Assembly: GCA_963772555.1 (NCBI GenBank) | Contig: CAVYXQ010000007.1 | Location: 186,001-250,000 of the forward strand | Reading direction: 5' to 3' | Length of the DNA stretch: 64,000 nt | DNA from: Roseiarcus sp963772555 | GTDB lineage: Bacteria; Pseudomonadota; Alphaproteobacteria; Rhizobiales; Beijerinckiaceae | Shown: positions 1 to 7,722 of the stretch, in pieces | How the letters are laid out: every line of letters starts with the position of its first letter | Numbering within the stretch: the stretch's first letter is position 1 | Position numbers and translations under genes: made by a program | The notes under the pieces: model-generated | What the model saw: only the letters and a program-made list of their open reading frames with translations | Told to the model about the DNA's origin: nothing | Database searches by the model: none

Positions 1-435
1 CATCGCCTACTGTGCCTGCTCAGCCGGTCCCACCCACGCGTGAGCGCAATGGCTTCCGCCGACACACGAACGGCTCAACCGATGCCGCATGACTGTAAGC
101 CTGCCGGCGGCAATTTCCCGCCAGAGGCGATGCTCCGACCTTCCAACGGCTCGCCCCCTCTGGGACCAGGAAAAAGAGGTCCGGGCCGTCTGGCACGCTG
201 GGTTGCGTCTTCGTCCTTATGCTGATCAGCCTTGTCCTTCTATTCGGGCAACCTTCGAGGTATCTCCAATCTGAGTGAGGATTTTACGCGCGCGGTGCTT
301 CGCTTGTAGCGCGAGGGAAAGCGCCGCCATCGGACGGTAAGGTCGAAAGTACGTTTCTAGGCCCACCCCATCGTGGGCGGTCGAGAGAAATCGGGGATCG
401 ATTCGCAGGCGATCCTCGATATCGGCATCGTGAGA
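1..435. other. No supported gene
   Basis: Two overlapping 61-residue plus-strand frames are present, but their composition is arginine/proline rich, as expected of shadow frames, and neither has a convincing ribosome binding site. I see no recognisable domain, tRNA or repeat. Confidence 0.5.
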
Positions 436-954
436 TTATTCACTCTTTTTGTTCTTGCGTAGCGCCTTGATCAGCGCCTTCTCCTTGCCAATGTAGCCGG
501 CGCCGTTCTTGTGCGCCCCATGCTTGATGATCGCCTTGGAGAATTCTTCAAACTGCTTGCCGTTGAAGAAGAGCAAGACGGTCTTGCCGCCGAGGATCGG
601 TTCCTCGCCGCGCATGAGCAGAGCGAGGTTCTTTGCGGTGTGCGCCTCGGCGAGCGTCAGCAACGCCTCCAGGTTCTCCGCGGTCACGTGGCGGGCGATG
701 AGTTGCAGTTTCGTCCAGCCGATCTTGTTAAGGCGCTGAGAGGGAACGCCCAGGTCGGCGAACGCACGGTCGATTTCGACCAAGTAGTAGCCCTTCCTGC
801 GCCCGAGTTCCGGCAACGAGAGCAGCGCCTTGAAGTCGTCCGGCTGCTTTTCCTGAAGCTTGTGCAGTAGGGCCGCTAGTTCAAGGAATTCATCGCCAAG
901 TTGGACGATGAGTTCTAACGCCCGATGGAAGTCTGGATGCGCTTTGTTGTTCAT
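436..954 (-). CDS. Conserved hypothetical protein, 172 aa
   Basis: I do not recognise a named family. The protein is soluble, mostly helical and Leu/Ala/Lys rich, with no signal peptide or membrane segment, and it ends in a lysine-rich tail (KALRKNKKSE). It looks like a real gene because composition is balanced, both reverse frames on the plus strand are poor, and a GGA lies about 10 nt before the ATG. A sequence matching LSLPELGRRKGYYLVEI near residues 45-60 could mark a folded core. An AT-rich stretch directly upstream contains a possible promoter. Function unknown. Confidence 0.75.
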   Translation of the reverse strand: MNNKAHPDFHRALELIVQLGDEFLELAALLHKLQEKQPDDFKALLSLPELGRRKGYYLVEIDRAFADLGVPSQRLNKIGWTKLQLIARHVTAENLEALLTLAEAHTAKNLALLMRGEEPILGGKTVLLFFNGKQFEEFSKAIIKHGAHKNGAGYIGKEKALIKALRKNKKSE

Positions 955-985
955 GGTGAGATTTCCAATAATGGGTTATAACAAT

Positions 986-1016
986 ATTATAATGCTGCTT
1001 AATCTGCGCAATACAA
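986..1016 (-). promoter_or_regulatory. Possible sigma-70 promoter for the 172-aa gene
   Basis: On the minus strand a perfect TATAAT (986-991) lies 32 nt before the ATG, with TTGTAT (1011-1016) 19 nt further upstream. The -10 is good; the -35 match is partial and the spacer is long. The AT-rich setting contrasts with the GC-rich surroundings. Confidence 0.35.
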
Positions 1017-2055
1017 ATAAAAAAACCAAAATACAATTATGTTAGATTGAAGCCTCGATACCGAGGGCGAAATCCCGACGCTTTGTAGTTAGCCATGTTC
1101 GTTCTAACCAATATCGAATTTTGAGGTAATGAGGTCGAGCCAATAGCTCTCGTTCCCACTCTTGGACATGGGGGACGAGCGCCCATCCCCGTCATCGACC
1201 GGAGCGAAGCGTTCGTCGTGCGACGAGATTGCAGGGTCGATGAAGCGGCCGAACCCGCGCCGCTGAAGGCATGGCTGGCCAGCGGAAACTCCGAGGCCGA
1301 TCAAGGGGCCTCAAATGGCCCAGAAAGCGCCTTGGACGACCCGGAAAGGGGGGCCTATTATAGAAGCCCCGGTTCAAACTCGGGCCGCAGTCGCGGTTCA
1401 CCGGGTGCGGCGCGCGTCTTGTCGGGGGGCACGTAGCGTGCGGCGGGATGTAAGATAGTCTGCATCGATTCGCGACGTCGGCTCGAACGTCTCAAATGTG
1501 CAGACGGCGGCGGTTCCCCAAGGGCACGGCAATTCAGCAAATCATACTAAGCGTTCATTCCCCCTTTCTGGATTGAACAAGACGCCTGGCGCCCGTCGCA
1601 TGATCTTTTACACCAACACCAAGATCGTCCGCTTACGTGGAGCTGCCGTGGCTTCAGAGATCGTGCTTTACCTTGGGATTGTTTGGTAACTCGGATAACG
1701 CTAGTGGCTAGTGGAAGTGTCGAGATTGATCGGCTACACCGAAATCGAACGAGTTAGGACGGCCACCATCTGTTAACATCCCTCCTCCACACAATTGTTG
1801 ATTGCAAACACTGGGACTATGGTTGCTTAAGCTGGACATTGAGAGCAGCATCCGGGCGGTCTGAGGACCTTGGCGGCGGTTATCAACAGGTTTCACCGCT
1901 ATCAACAGGGTAAGAGGGAATCTCCTTGGAATGTCACTGACGGTCTGCAGAGGCATATCGACTTGTTCAATGTATCCCTTGCCCCCACTCACCCATCCAA
2001 CGAAGGGGAAAATTCGGTTAATTGACTAAATCCAATAGCAAAGAGAAATGCGCCA
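1017..2055. other. Intergenic, no supported gene
   Basis: Only shadow-like short frames are present. The right part is the regulatory region of the luxR-type gene and includes the direct repeat listed separately. No tRNA or mobile element is visible. Confidence 0.5.
1881..1909. repeat. Direct repeat tatcaacagg x2 upstream of luxR-type gene
   Basis: Two identical 10-mers (1881-1890 and 1900-1909) are spaced 19 bp centre to centre, about 150 bp before the luxR-type start. They sit where a regulator could bind, but they are not the dyad expected of a lux box. Function is inferred only from position. Confidence 0.4.
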
Positions 2056-2805
2056 ATGCAAAACGCAATCGAAACAGCTGCGATGAAACTTACCGATAAT
2101 CTCCTGGGCCGCAACAATTCCACTCTGGAACAGATCTTTGAGGAAATGGCGGTGGATCTCGGCTTACGACACATTTCCTATTTGCGGTTTGCCTTTCACT
2201 CTGACGTGCGACTTATTAACGCAATCGTCACCTACTCAGTGCAATGGCAACAGCGCTACTTTAAGAAAAATTACGTGTCGATTGATCCCATTATTTCTTG
2301 GGGAAGTAAAGCAGTTATGCCATTTGATTGGACCGAATTGCTTGACAACAATAATACCTTGATTCTTGAGTTTTTTGCTGACGCGGAAAATTACGGCGTT
2401 GGACGCAATGGTATTTCGTTCCCGGTTCGGAATCAAACGGGTGCGTTCTCCTTGGTTTCGTTCACCGGTGACCATTCAAAGGCAGAGTGGGCTCAGTTCA
2501 AGAAAACAAATATGCCTGCACTCCAGTTAGCATCTAACCTTATAGACTCGGTAGCAAGTTTCAGTCTAAAAATACCAGCGGAGCCTGTAGCCTTATCGAA
2601 GCTAGAGGAAAAATGTCTTGTTTTGATCGCCGGGGGAATGGATTGTAATGACATTGCGGAAGTTCTGGGTTCAGATCCTTCAAGCGTAAAACTTCACTTG
2701 GATACTGCACGTCACAAATTGAGATGTGTTAACATCACACATGCAGTTGGAATCGCCATGGCGACCGGGGTGATCCCAGCCTCGGTTGTTAACAGGCAAA
2801 AATAA
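2056..2805 (+). CDS. LuxR-family acyl-homoserine-lactone-responsive transcription regulator
   Basis: This is a 249-aa protein of standard LuxR length. An N-terminal autoinducer-binding domain spans roughly residues 15-170. It keeps the family's ligand-pocket signature: a W, Y and Y followed by DP, then PFDW, near residues 63-95 (YSVQW, RYFKKNY, SIDPI, MPFDW), and the G of the GRNGISFPV stretch. A LuxR-type helix-turn-helix occupies about 185-245 (LSKLEEKCLVLIAGG to HAVGIAMATGVI). Such proteins bind an acyl- or aroyl-HSL and activate or repress lux-box promoters. It lies 92 bp before the synthase gene on the same strand, the usual cognate pairing. The coding DNA is clearly AT-richer than most of the window, which suggests horizontal acquisition. 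The signal structure cannot be predicted. Confidence 0.93.
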   Translation: MQNAIETAAMKLTDNLLGRNNSTLEQIFEEMAVDLGLRHISYLRFAFHSDVRLINAIVTYSVQWQQRYFKKNYVSIDPIISWGSKAVMPFDWTELLDNNNTLILEFFADAENYGVGRNGISFPVRNQTGAFSLVSFTGDHSKAEWAQFKKTNMPALQLASNLIDSVASFSLKIPAEPVALSKLEEKCLVLIAGGMDCNDIAEVLGSDPSSVKLHLDTARHKLRCVNITHAVGIAMATGVIPASVVNRQK

Positions 2806-2897
2806 TTCGAGAAATGTCAATTACACGAATCTGTCGACTTGCAACTAGGCATTTTAGAGTCAATTTTTGGGCGCTGCATGACAAGGAAGCGCATAAA

Positions 2898-3539
2898 ATG
2901 ATTAAACTGATCCCAGGTTCCTGTGTTCCGTTGTTTCCAGGAGAAATTGACGCAATGTTTCGGAACCGAGCGCTCACTTTCGCAGCGCGCCTCGGCTGGA
3001 ACGTTGTTGTTAAAGATGGGCACGAACGGGACGCGTTCGATGACCTAAACCCACTGTACCTTGTTTCCGTGAATCCAGACACCCAAGAATATTGGGGTTC
3101 GTTGCGGCTTCTACCGACGACGGGGCCGAATATGCTCCGCAATGTCTTCCCATTCTTGCTTGGCGAGGGCGAGGTTGTCGAAAGCGCGACAATCTGGGAA
3201 AGTTCACGCATTTGCGTCGCCGCTATGGACGGCCAGCCTGAACGCATCAAGAGCGGCGTGAACTTTGTGCTTTGCGAGCTTCTTGCGGGTATCGGGGAAG
3301 TGGCCGTTCTCGCCGGATTGACCCAGATCGTCTCGGTCTTCGACGCGCGCATTTTCCGTGTCCTTAAAGCCGCCGGTTGCAATCCGAGAATCATCGGCAA
3401 GCCCCAGCGAATCGGGGACACCATGAGTTATGCTGCACTCTTTGACACGAGCGAAGCGCTGCTGCAGGCGCTTCGCGTCGCGGTTGGGATCGAGGGCTCG
3501 GTTTTCGCGGCGAACGCAAAAGAACTCGCGTTCGCCTAA
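2898..3539 (+). CDS. LuxI-family acyl-homoserine-lactone synthase
   Basis: The enzyme makes N-acyl-HSL from S-adenosylmethionine and an acyl-ACP or acyl-CoA. I chose the ATG at 2898 because AAGGAAG lies 8 nt upstream. From this start the invariant residues fall at R24, F28, W34, D45 and D48, matching LuxI numbering; an upstream ATG at 2814 would add 28 unlikely residues. Further conserved parts are the RLLPTTGPNML segment, the E of VVESATIWESSR and the arginine after it. Length (213 aa) is normal. It follows the luxR-type gene and probably shares its regulation. Whether the acyl group is fatty or aromatic cannot be told. Confidence 0.93.
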   Translation: MIKLIPGSCVPLFPGEIDAMFRNRALTFAARLGWNVVVKDGHERDAFDDLNPLYLVSVNPDTQEYWGSLRLLPTTGPNMLRNVFPFLLGEGEVVESATIWESSRICVAAMDGQPERIKSGVNFVLCELLAGIGEVAVLAGLTQIVSVFDARIFRVLKAAGCNPRIIGKPQRIGDTMSYAALFDTSEALLQALRVAVGIEGSVFAANAKELAFA

Positions 3540-3594
3540 AGCGCCTGCCTGATCGACCGTGAAGTCCAATGCGGGGATCCGATGGATATCGAAC

Positions 3595-3657
3595 GTCCGC
3601 CAACAGTTACGGGTCGCCCGGCCGCCGCTGGTGTCGACGTGACATTGTTTGGCGGAC
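3595..3657. repeat. 9-bp perfect inverted repeat downstream of luxI
   Basis: gtccgccaa (3595-3603) is repeated inverted as ttggcggac (3649-3657) with a 45-nt loop, and the match continues imperfectly inward. The right arm holds the only possible start codon (TTG) of the next small gene. It could be an mRNA structure or an operator. There is no U-run, so it is not a canonical terminator. Confidence 0.4.
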
Positions 3658-3912
3658 AGTCAATCCAAGGGGCGGCTTAGGACCTCGGTACCGGGCCCGC
3701 GCGAAGAACAATCTGGAGCTGCAGAAAAGCAAGAGCGGGGCGAACGAGATGCGCAAACCCGGTCCGAGGTAGCTATCCTCGTGGTGGCGGCAGACGCAAC
3801 AGGAAAATCCGTGAGGCTGCGGAAGGCTGCGGAAGGCTCTCGCGACGAAATGCTGTTGCACGTCATGGACATGGCGACTCTCCAAAGCCTGCGAAACTCT
3901 GCCCAGATTTGA
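3649..3912 (+). CDS. QS-linked small protein, copy A (apparently decaying)
   Basis: First of three paralogues in this locus. Its C-terminal half (ILVVAADATGK, EGSRDEMLLHVMDMA) aligns with copies B and C. The only in-frame start is a weak TTG. Compared with copy B it lost one A in the run before TCCGTGAG and gained a 10-bp tandem duplication (ggctgcggaa, 3815-3834). The net +9 restores the frame but replaces KIRE by KSVRLRK. It may be a pseudogene or a drifting copy. No family name is known to me; predicted helical, soluble and charged. Confidence 0.5.
   Translation: MADSQSKGRLRTSVPGPREEQSGAAEKQERGERDAQTRSEVAILVVAADATGKSVRLRKAAEGSRDEMLLHVMDMATLQSLRNSAQI
3815..3834 (+). repeat. 10-bp tandem duplication inside copy A
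   Basis: ggctgcggaa occurs twice head to tail (3815-3824, 3825-3834). The paralogous copy B has one equivalent segment, so this looks like a slippage event that offsets a nearby 1-nt deletion. Confidence 0.75.
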
Positions 3913-3995
3913 AGCGATCGCGAGTAAGCCTTTGGCCATCCGATATCTTTCAATTCAGGAACCTCATACGGCCAATGTCGCTATAAACAACGAAG

Positions 3996-4205
3996 TTAGT
4001 TGGTTTCTTTTGCCAATTCCTTAATTAGGTTGAGAATGATCGCGCGAACGGTTGGGCTGCGAATGCTGACAAACGCCTGGACTAAATCCAGTCCTTCCTC
4101 TGGCGAGATCGGAGCATTGTCTACATCGCCGTTTTTGGCAACTAAACTTCGCGCTCGAACTGAAGCCAACAGACGCTTGATTTTAGCCTGGTCCTCTTTG
4201 TCCAT
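3996..4205 (-). CDS. 69-aa protein resembling the C-terminal tail of Xre-type repressors
   Basis: The segment EEGLDLVQAFVSIRSP followed by VRAIILNLIKELAKE matches the helical tail (pattern LVRAF-RIRDP-RRAIIDLV-ALA) that ends many alphaproteobacterial helix-turn-helix regulators. Here there is no DNA-binding domain and only a charged N-terminus (MDKEDQAKIKRLLASVRARSL). It could be a free-standing dimerisation or antirepressor peptide, or a relic. It opposes the small-protein genes and sits between copies A and B. The family assignment is from memory of the pattern and is tentative. Confidence 0.55.
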   Translation of the reverse strand: MDKEDQAKIKRLLASVRARSLVAKNGDVDNAPISPEEGLDLVQAFVSIRSPTVRAIILNLIKELAKETN

Positions 4206-5276
4206 CTTAGCAGCGTCCTTTTCCTGTCGTTTCCATACCTAGTGGCTCCTACTGGGCATCTTTACGCTGGCACGCGGAGGGGCTAAAGTACGAGCGAAAC
4301 TCTCCAACTGCAACGTCGCGGTTGTTATTGCCTTCAGTCATGGAAAATATTTTACGCTGTGTCAACGGTCAAAATCGATGACCCGAACATCGATTCGAGA
4401 CGTCGCTTCGAAGCGAACTCAAAACCGTAAACGCCAACCGGCGTGACGATGTACACTCGCAGTCTTTGCCGCCGTTCGGCGGTGTCCCTCGCCGCTAAAC
4501 GCTTCGATCGCCATCGAGGGCAAGACGGCGTCGCACCTGTGACAAGCCCAAGGGGCTGAAGGCCGTGCACGCGCTGCCGGACAACGCCTCAACCTGTTGA
4601 ACAAGAGAGAGAGACGATTGCGAAGGTGTCGTGGCCGTGGTCGCTTTCAACACTCTGTTTCGCCGATGTCGCCGCCAACACGCGATTGACGCCGCGCCAG
4701 CTCTCGGTTCCCCAAAAGACCGACGAAATCGCCGCCATCCCGGACGCTTCGATCGGCTGGCGGAGGCCAAGCAGCTGAAAGGCGCTCCGGCCAGGTCGAC
4801 GCCTTGGGCCGCCATGTCGCCATTGCCGACTCCCTTCAATGTGGGCTTTTGACAACGACCTTCTCGGCACGATCGACGCTGTTCCGGCGCCTTCCGCCGC
4901 ATCCTTCCCCACCGCTTGGACAATTCACCGGAGCGCGGCTGGGAGGCGAATTCCGTGGGCTTTCGCGGCCCCATTCCGCTTCAACCGCAAAGTTTTCCAC
5001 ACAATTTTGCAAAAGCGATGCGCGGTCAAAGGCCAATTTCTTGCAGTGGCGGGTTGCAGATTAATGACCCTCGACAACGATTTATCTCTATGAAACCGAG
5101 CGCGTGTGGTCAGGGCAAAAACAGCCTAACTGATTGCAATTTTTGCGTGTCCTGCGGATTAAGAATCGGTAACGTTTGCGCTGTTCACGTCGTCCTTGGC
5201 GAACGCCGCGTTTCTTTAAGACGGCTTCGCCCAAGGTCAGTGGCATTGCTGGGCGGACGATAAATCGGGGGCGGAG
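4206..5276. other. About 1.07 kb without a supported gene
   Basis: Several short frames on both strands look like shadows of one another, with Arg/Pro/Ser-rich composition. A segment near 4387-4415 partly resembles one near 1462-1491 (both include catcgattcg and gacgtcg), which may be a relic repeat. The last 180 bp are AT-richer and likely carry the promoter of copy B. Confidence 0.45.
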
Positions 5277-5528
5277 ATGAGCTTAGGAACGGTTACACGA
5301 GAAACACGATATCAAGCCGCAGAAGAAGAGGCTTGGGCCGAGAGAGATAGAAAGCGCAAGCGCTGGTCGGAGACAGAAATCCTAGTGGAAGTTGGAGATG
5401 CATTGGGGAAAATCCGTGAGGTTGCGCACGGATCTCGTGACAGAATGCTCTTGTATTTGATCGACATGACGATTTGCTACGCCTGCGAGTCTCTCTTGAA
5501 CTTGAAGGGTCATCACGAAGATTCGTAA
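5277..5528 (+). CDS. QS-linked small protein, copy B
   Basis: An 83-aa protein with a G-rich ribosome binding site just before the ATG. The core is ILVEVGDALGKIRE, then a short linker and SRDRMLLYLIDM, followed by an amphipathic helix (CYACESLL). The N-terminus is strongly charged (ERDRKRKRW). The same core recurs in copies A and C, so this is a local gene family. I know no named domain for it. The likely fold is two or three helices, perhaps a dimerising or regulator-binding peptide. The next gene, for the PEP-CTERM-like protein, begins 79 bp downstream on the same strand. Confidence 0.75.
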   Translation: MSLGTVTRETRYQAAEEEAWAERDRKRKRWSETEILVEVGDALGKIREVAHGSRDRMLLYLIDMTICYACESLLNLKGHHEDS

Positions 5529-5607
5529 AAATGTTCGCGAGCGACGAAGATCGCAAGTCGCCCAGCGGATACAATTTACCGAAAGTCGATGATCTTGGAG
5601 TGAAGCC

Positions 5608-6585
5608 ATGGGTTTACCTCCTTTGTCACGCGTCAAAGCATTTTTAAGACCGCTATTGTGCCTGTGCTGCTTTTTGAACGCTGCTCTACCGGCGGCTTTT
5701 GCGGACGTGCAAGTGATCGCTCCCCTATCGACGCCAGCTGACATCGACTTCGTTTACCATCCTGACAGACCTGTTTCGGCCTCTTGGTTCCGATTGCTGC
5801 TTCGCAACACCGGGCTCGAAATTTGGCTCGAGTTGATTCGAGATGAACTGTTTGTCGACACAACTGACGAGTTGAACAGAATTGCTTTCGCGCCTGCTTT
5901 TTTGGCTTTGGCGCTCTCGGCTCAACAATCTGACTACCGAAATATCTCGAAAGATTGCGAGATTAGTCCTTCGAGCGCTGATGCAAATTGCGAGATAGTA
6001 AATGATCTTCTTTCAGACGGATGGACAAATCCATCTTCGACCTCGGGGACGCGGAACCAGAACGCTTTGTCCTCTCTTCTAGATAGCGGATACGCCTTGT
6101 CTCGAAGTCGAGATGGAGGATACACCTTGTATCGAACAAGAGGCACACTTTCCATCGGAGAGTTGCAGGCATATGTTGAGGCATTGGTCGCTCTGGCGGG
6201 TATCGGGGGGTGTTGCGGGGTAGGGCCCCTCGGATTTGAGGAGAATATCGGGTCCGTCCTCGCCTCCGAACCCGAGGTCGTCTCCGATAGCGCGGTCCAA
6301 CTCAATGCGTTTTCTTATAATCCTCCGGCCTTGTCCGGTCCGGCCATCGTTCCTGAGCCCCCGATCTCCGTTTTGCTCGTGATCGGCATGGGCGGACTCT
6401 TTGCGTCGATTGGTCTCCAATTTCGACAGAGGGTTTGGGGCTCCGCAAGCAAATCTGCTCACGCCAGTCTAGTTCGGGATGGAAACGCTGCCCATGACCC
6501 GAGAGCAAATGCCGCAGACGCTCGTGCGCGTGGTCTCGATTGGAAGCGAGACGAAACAGTATCCAAAGAAACAAAAAGTAGTTGA
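5608..6585 (+). CDS. Exported protein with PEP-CTERM-like anchor and extra C-terminal tail
   Basis: A 325-aa protein with a strong start (GGAGTGAAGCC before ATG). Residues 1-32 form a signal peptide with a probable cut after AFA. The middle has no recognised domain; it contains paired cysteines (C117, C128; CC 202-203) and a repeat-like YALSRSRDGGY/YTLYRTRG. Residues 248-275 have the PEP-CTERM layout: VPEP, a hydrophobic helix (ISVLLVIGMGGLFASIGL), then RQR. In true PEP-CTERM proteins this ends the protein, whereas here 50 hydrophilic residues follow. No exosortase gene is in the window. It may instead be a plain single-pass membrane protein with a cytoplasmic tail. It lies between copies B and C. 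Confidence 0.7.
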   Translation: MGLPPLSRVKAFLRPLLCLCCFLNAALPAAFADVQVIAPLSTPADIDFVYHPDRPVSASWFRLLLRNTGLEIWLELIRDELFVDTTDELNRIAFAPAFLALALSAQQSDYRNISKDCEISPSSADANCEIVNDLLSDGWTNPSSTSGTRNQNALSSLLDSGYALSRSRDGGYTLYRTRGTLSIGELQAYVEALVALAGIGGCCGVGPLGFEENIGSVLASEPEVVSDSAVQLNAFSYNPPALSGPAIVPEPPISVLLVIGMGGLFASIGLQFRQRVWGSASKSAHASLVRDGNAAHDPRANAADARARGLDWKRDETVSKETKSS

Positions 6586-6668
6586 TATGCAACACGTGGA
6601 ACCGATATCTACTTGACGTTGTCGTAAGTCCGCGGGGGATGCGTCTGGCGACGATATGGGTGGGGTAC

Positions 6669-6926
6669 ATGACTGTTGAACTGGAATCGTCGAAAAGCCA
6701 GCCCGAAGGCTTGAGCAACGACGAAATAAAGACGACGGAAATGGTACGTAATAAAGCCGATGTAGATACCCTCGTCGAGGCCGGAGACGCACTAGTAAGA
6801 ATCCGCGAGCTTGTGCAATGTTTAGATGACGCGTTGCTTATGTATTTGATCGATATGGCCATCCTCAAAGCTAGTGAGGCTCTCTGCTCGAAACTGTCGC
6901 GGCACGAAGAGCGCCTTGACGCCTGA
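6669..6926 (+). CDS. QS-linked small protein, copy C
   Basis: An 85-aa paralogue of copies A and B. The core reads DTLVEAGDALVRIREL, then DDALLMYLIDMAI and LKASEALCSKL. The start at 6669 is preceded by GGTGGGGT; a longer frame begins at 6582 and a shorter one at 6741. The N-terminus differs entirely from copy B, so only the roughly 45-residue core is conserved. No named family is known to me. It follows the exported-protein gene by 83 bp and may be cotranscribed with it. Confidence 0.72.
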   Translation: MTVELESSKSQPEGLSNDEIKTTEMVRNKADVDTLVEAGDALVRIRELVQCLDDALLMYLIDMAILKASEALCSKLSRHEERLDA

Positions 6927-7722
6927 GTAATTGGGGAGCTTTTGTTGATCGACGATCGCTTTCAGCGTCGCCCGTCGAGGATACCTAACACGACAGCGTC
7001 GGCTACGCCATAAATGCTTGCGAACTAAAAGCTGACCGACTTGAATGGAATTGGGGGTAGGTGAGAGTCAGCGCGAAACGAGTCAGTCGCTCTTGCAGTT
7101 CAACGAAATTGACGACGGCCAGCCGCAGGGCGGCATTGCGAAAGCTCGTGGATGCACGCGTAAAACGCAGCCCCGCTTCGGCGAGAGTTCTGAGAGGTGT
7201 AGACTACGGCGCTGGCATAGACGGCGCCAACAAGTCGGTGCCGCGTTGACAATCGGACCTATTCATGTTGCGCGCAACGCTGTCATGCCGCATTGCCCGG
7301 GCGGGGGGCCCGGTTATCGCGAACGCCTGGACGCCGTGATTCTCGTCCAGGGGAGATGCCAAAGTCGGGCCGCCCTGCGCGGCCTGTTTCGGCAAGGCGA
7401 CCTTGCGATAAACGCACAGCGCTCGTTGCAGGTCTGCTAATTTGCCTGCCCGCACGGGAGCGCGGGGTCGATCAACTCACAAGATCCGCCGCCCCTCATC
7501 TGCTGAATGCACAAAATACTTCGCCGGCTGTGGCTATGATACAACTTGATCGGAGTCTAATTTAGCACGACATAGGCGGCGCAATTCTGCTGTGCCCTGA
7601 ACATGATCGAGGCCCATGTCCAGACCGATCTCGAGTTCTGCACCAAAGGCGACCTCGTCGTCCTGGATCAGCCAGGTCGGGGGCCGCCCACAACAGAAGC
7701 GAGATTGCTAGACCAGCCGGTC
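6927..7722. other. About 0.8 kb without a supported gene
   Basis: Frames here (7045-7440 plus, 7204-7455 minus) show no recognisable domain. The minus frame with LADLQRALCVYRKVALPKQ could be a relic of an unidentified gene, and a 48-codon plus frame starts at 7602. None is called. Confidence 0.4.

Noticed and set aside
2814..2897. Upstream ATG giving a 241-aa LuxI
   Set aside because: The first 28 residues have no family match, and the invariant residues take LuxI numbering only from ATG 2898, which also has a better ribosome binding site.
2806..2897. lux box between luxR and luxI
   Set aside because: No 18-20 bp dyad with ACCTG/CTGTCC-type arms could be found there or within 150 bp before luxR.
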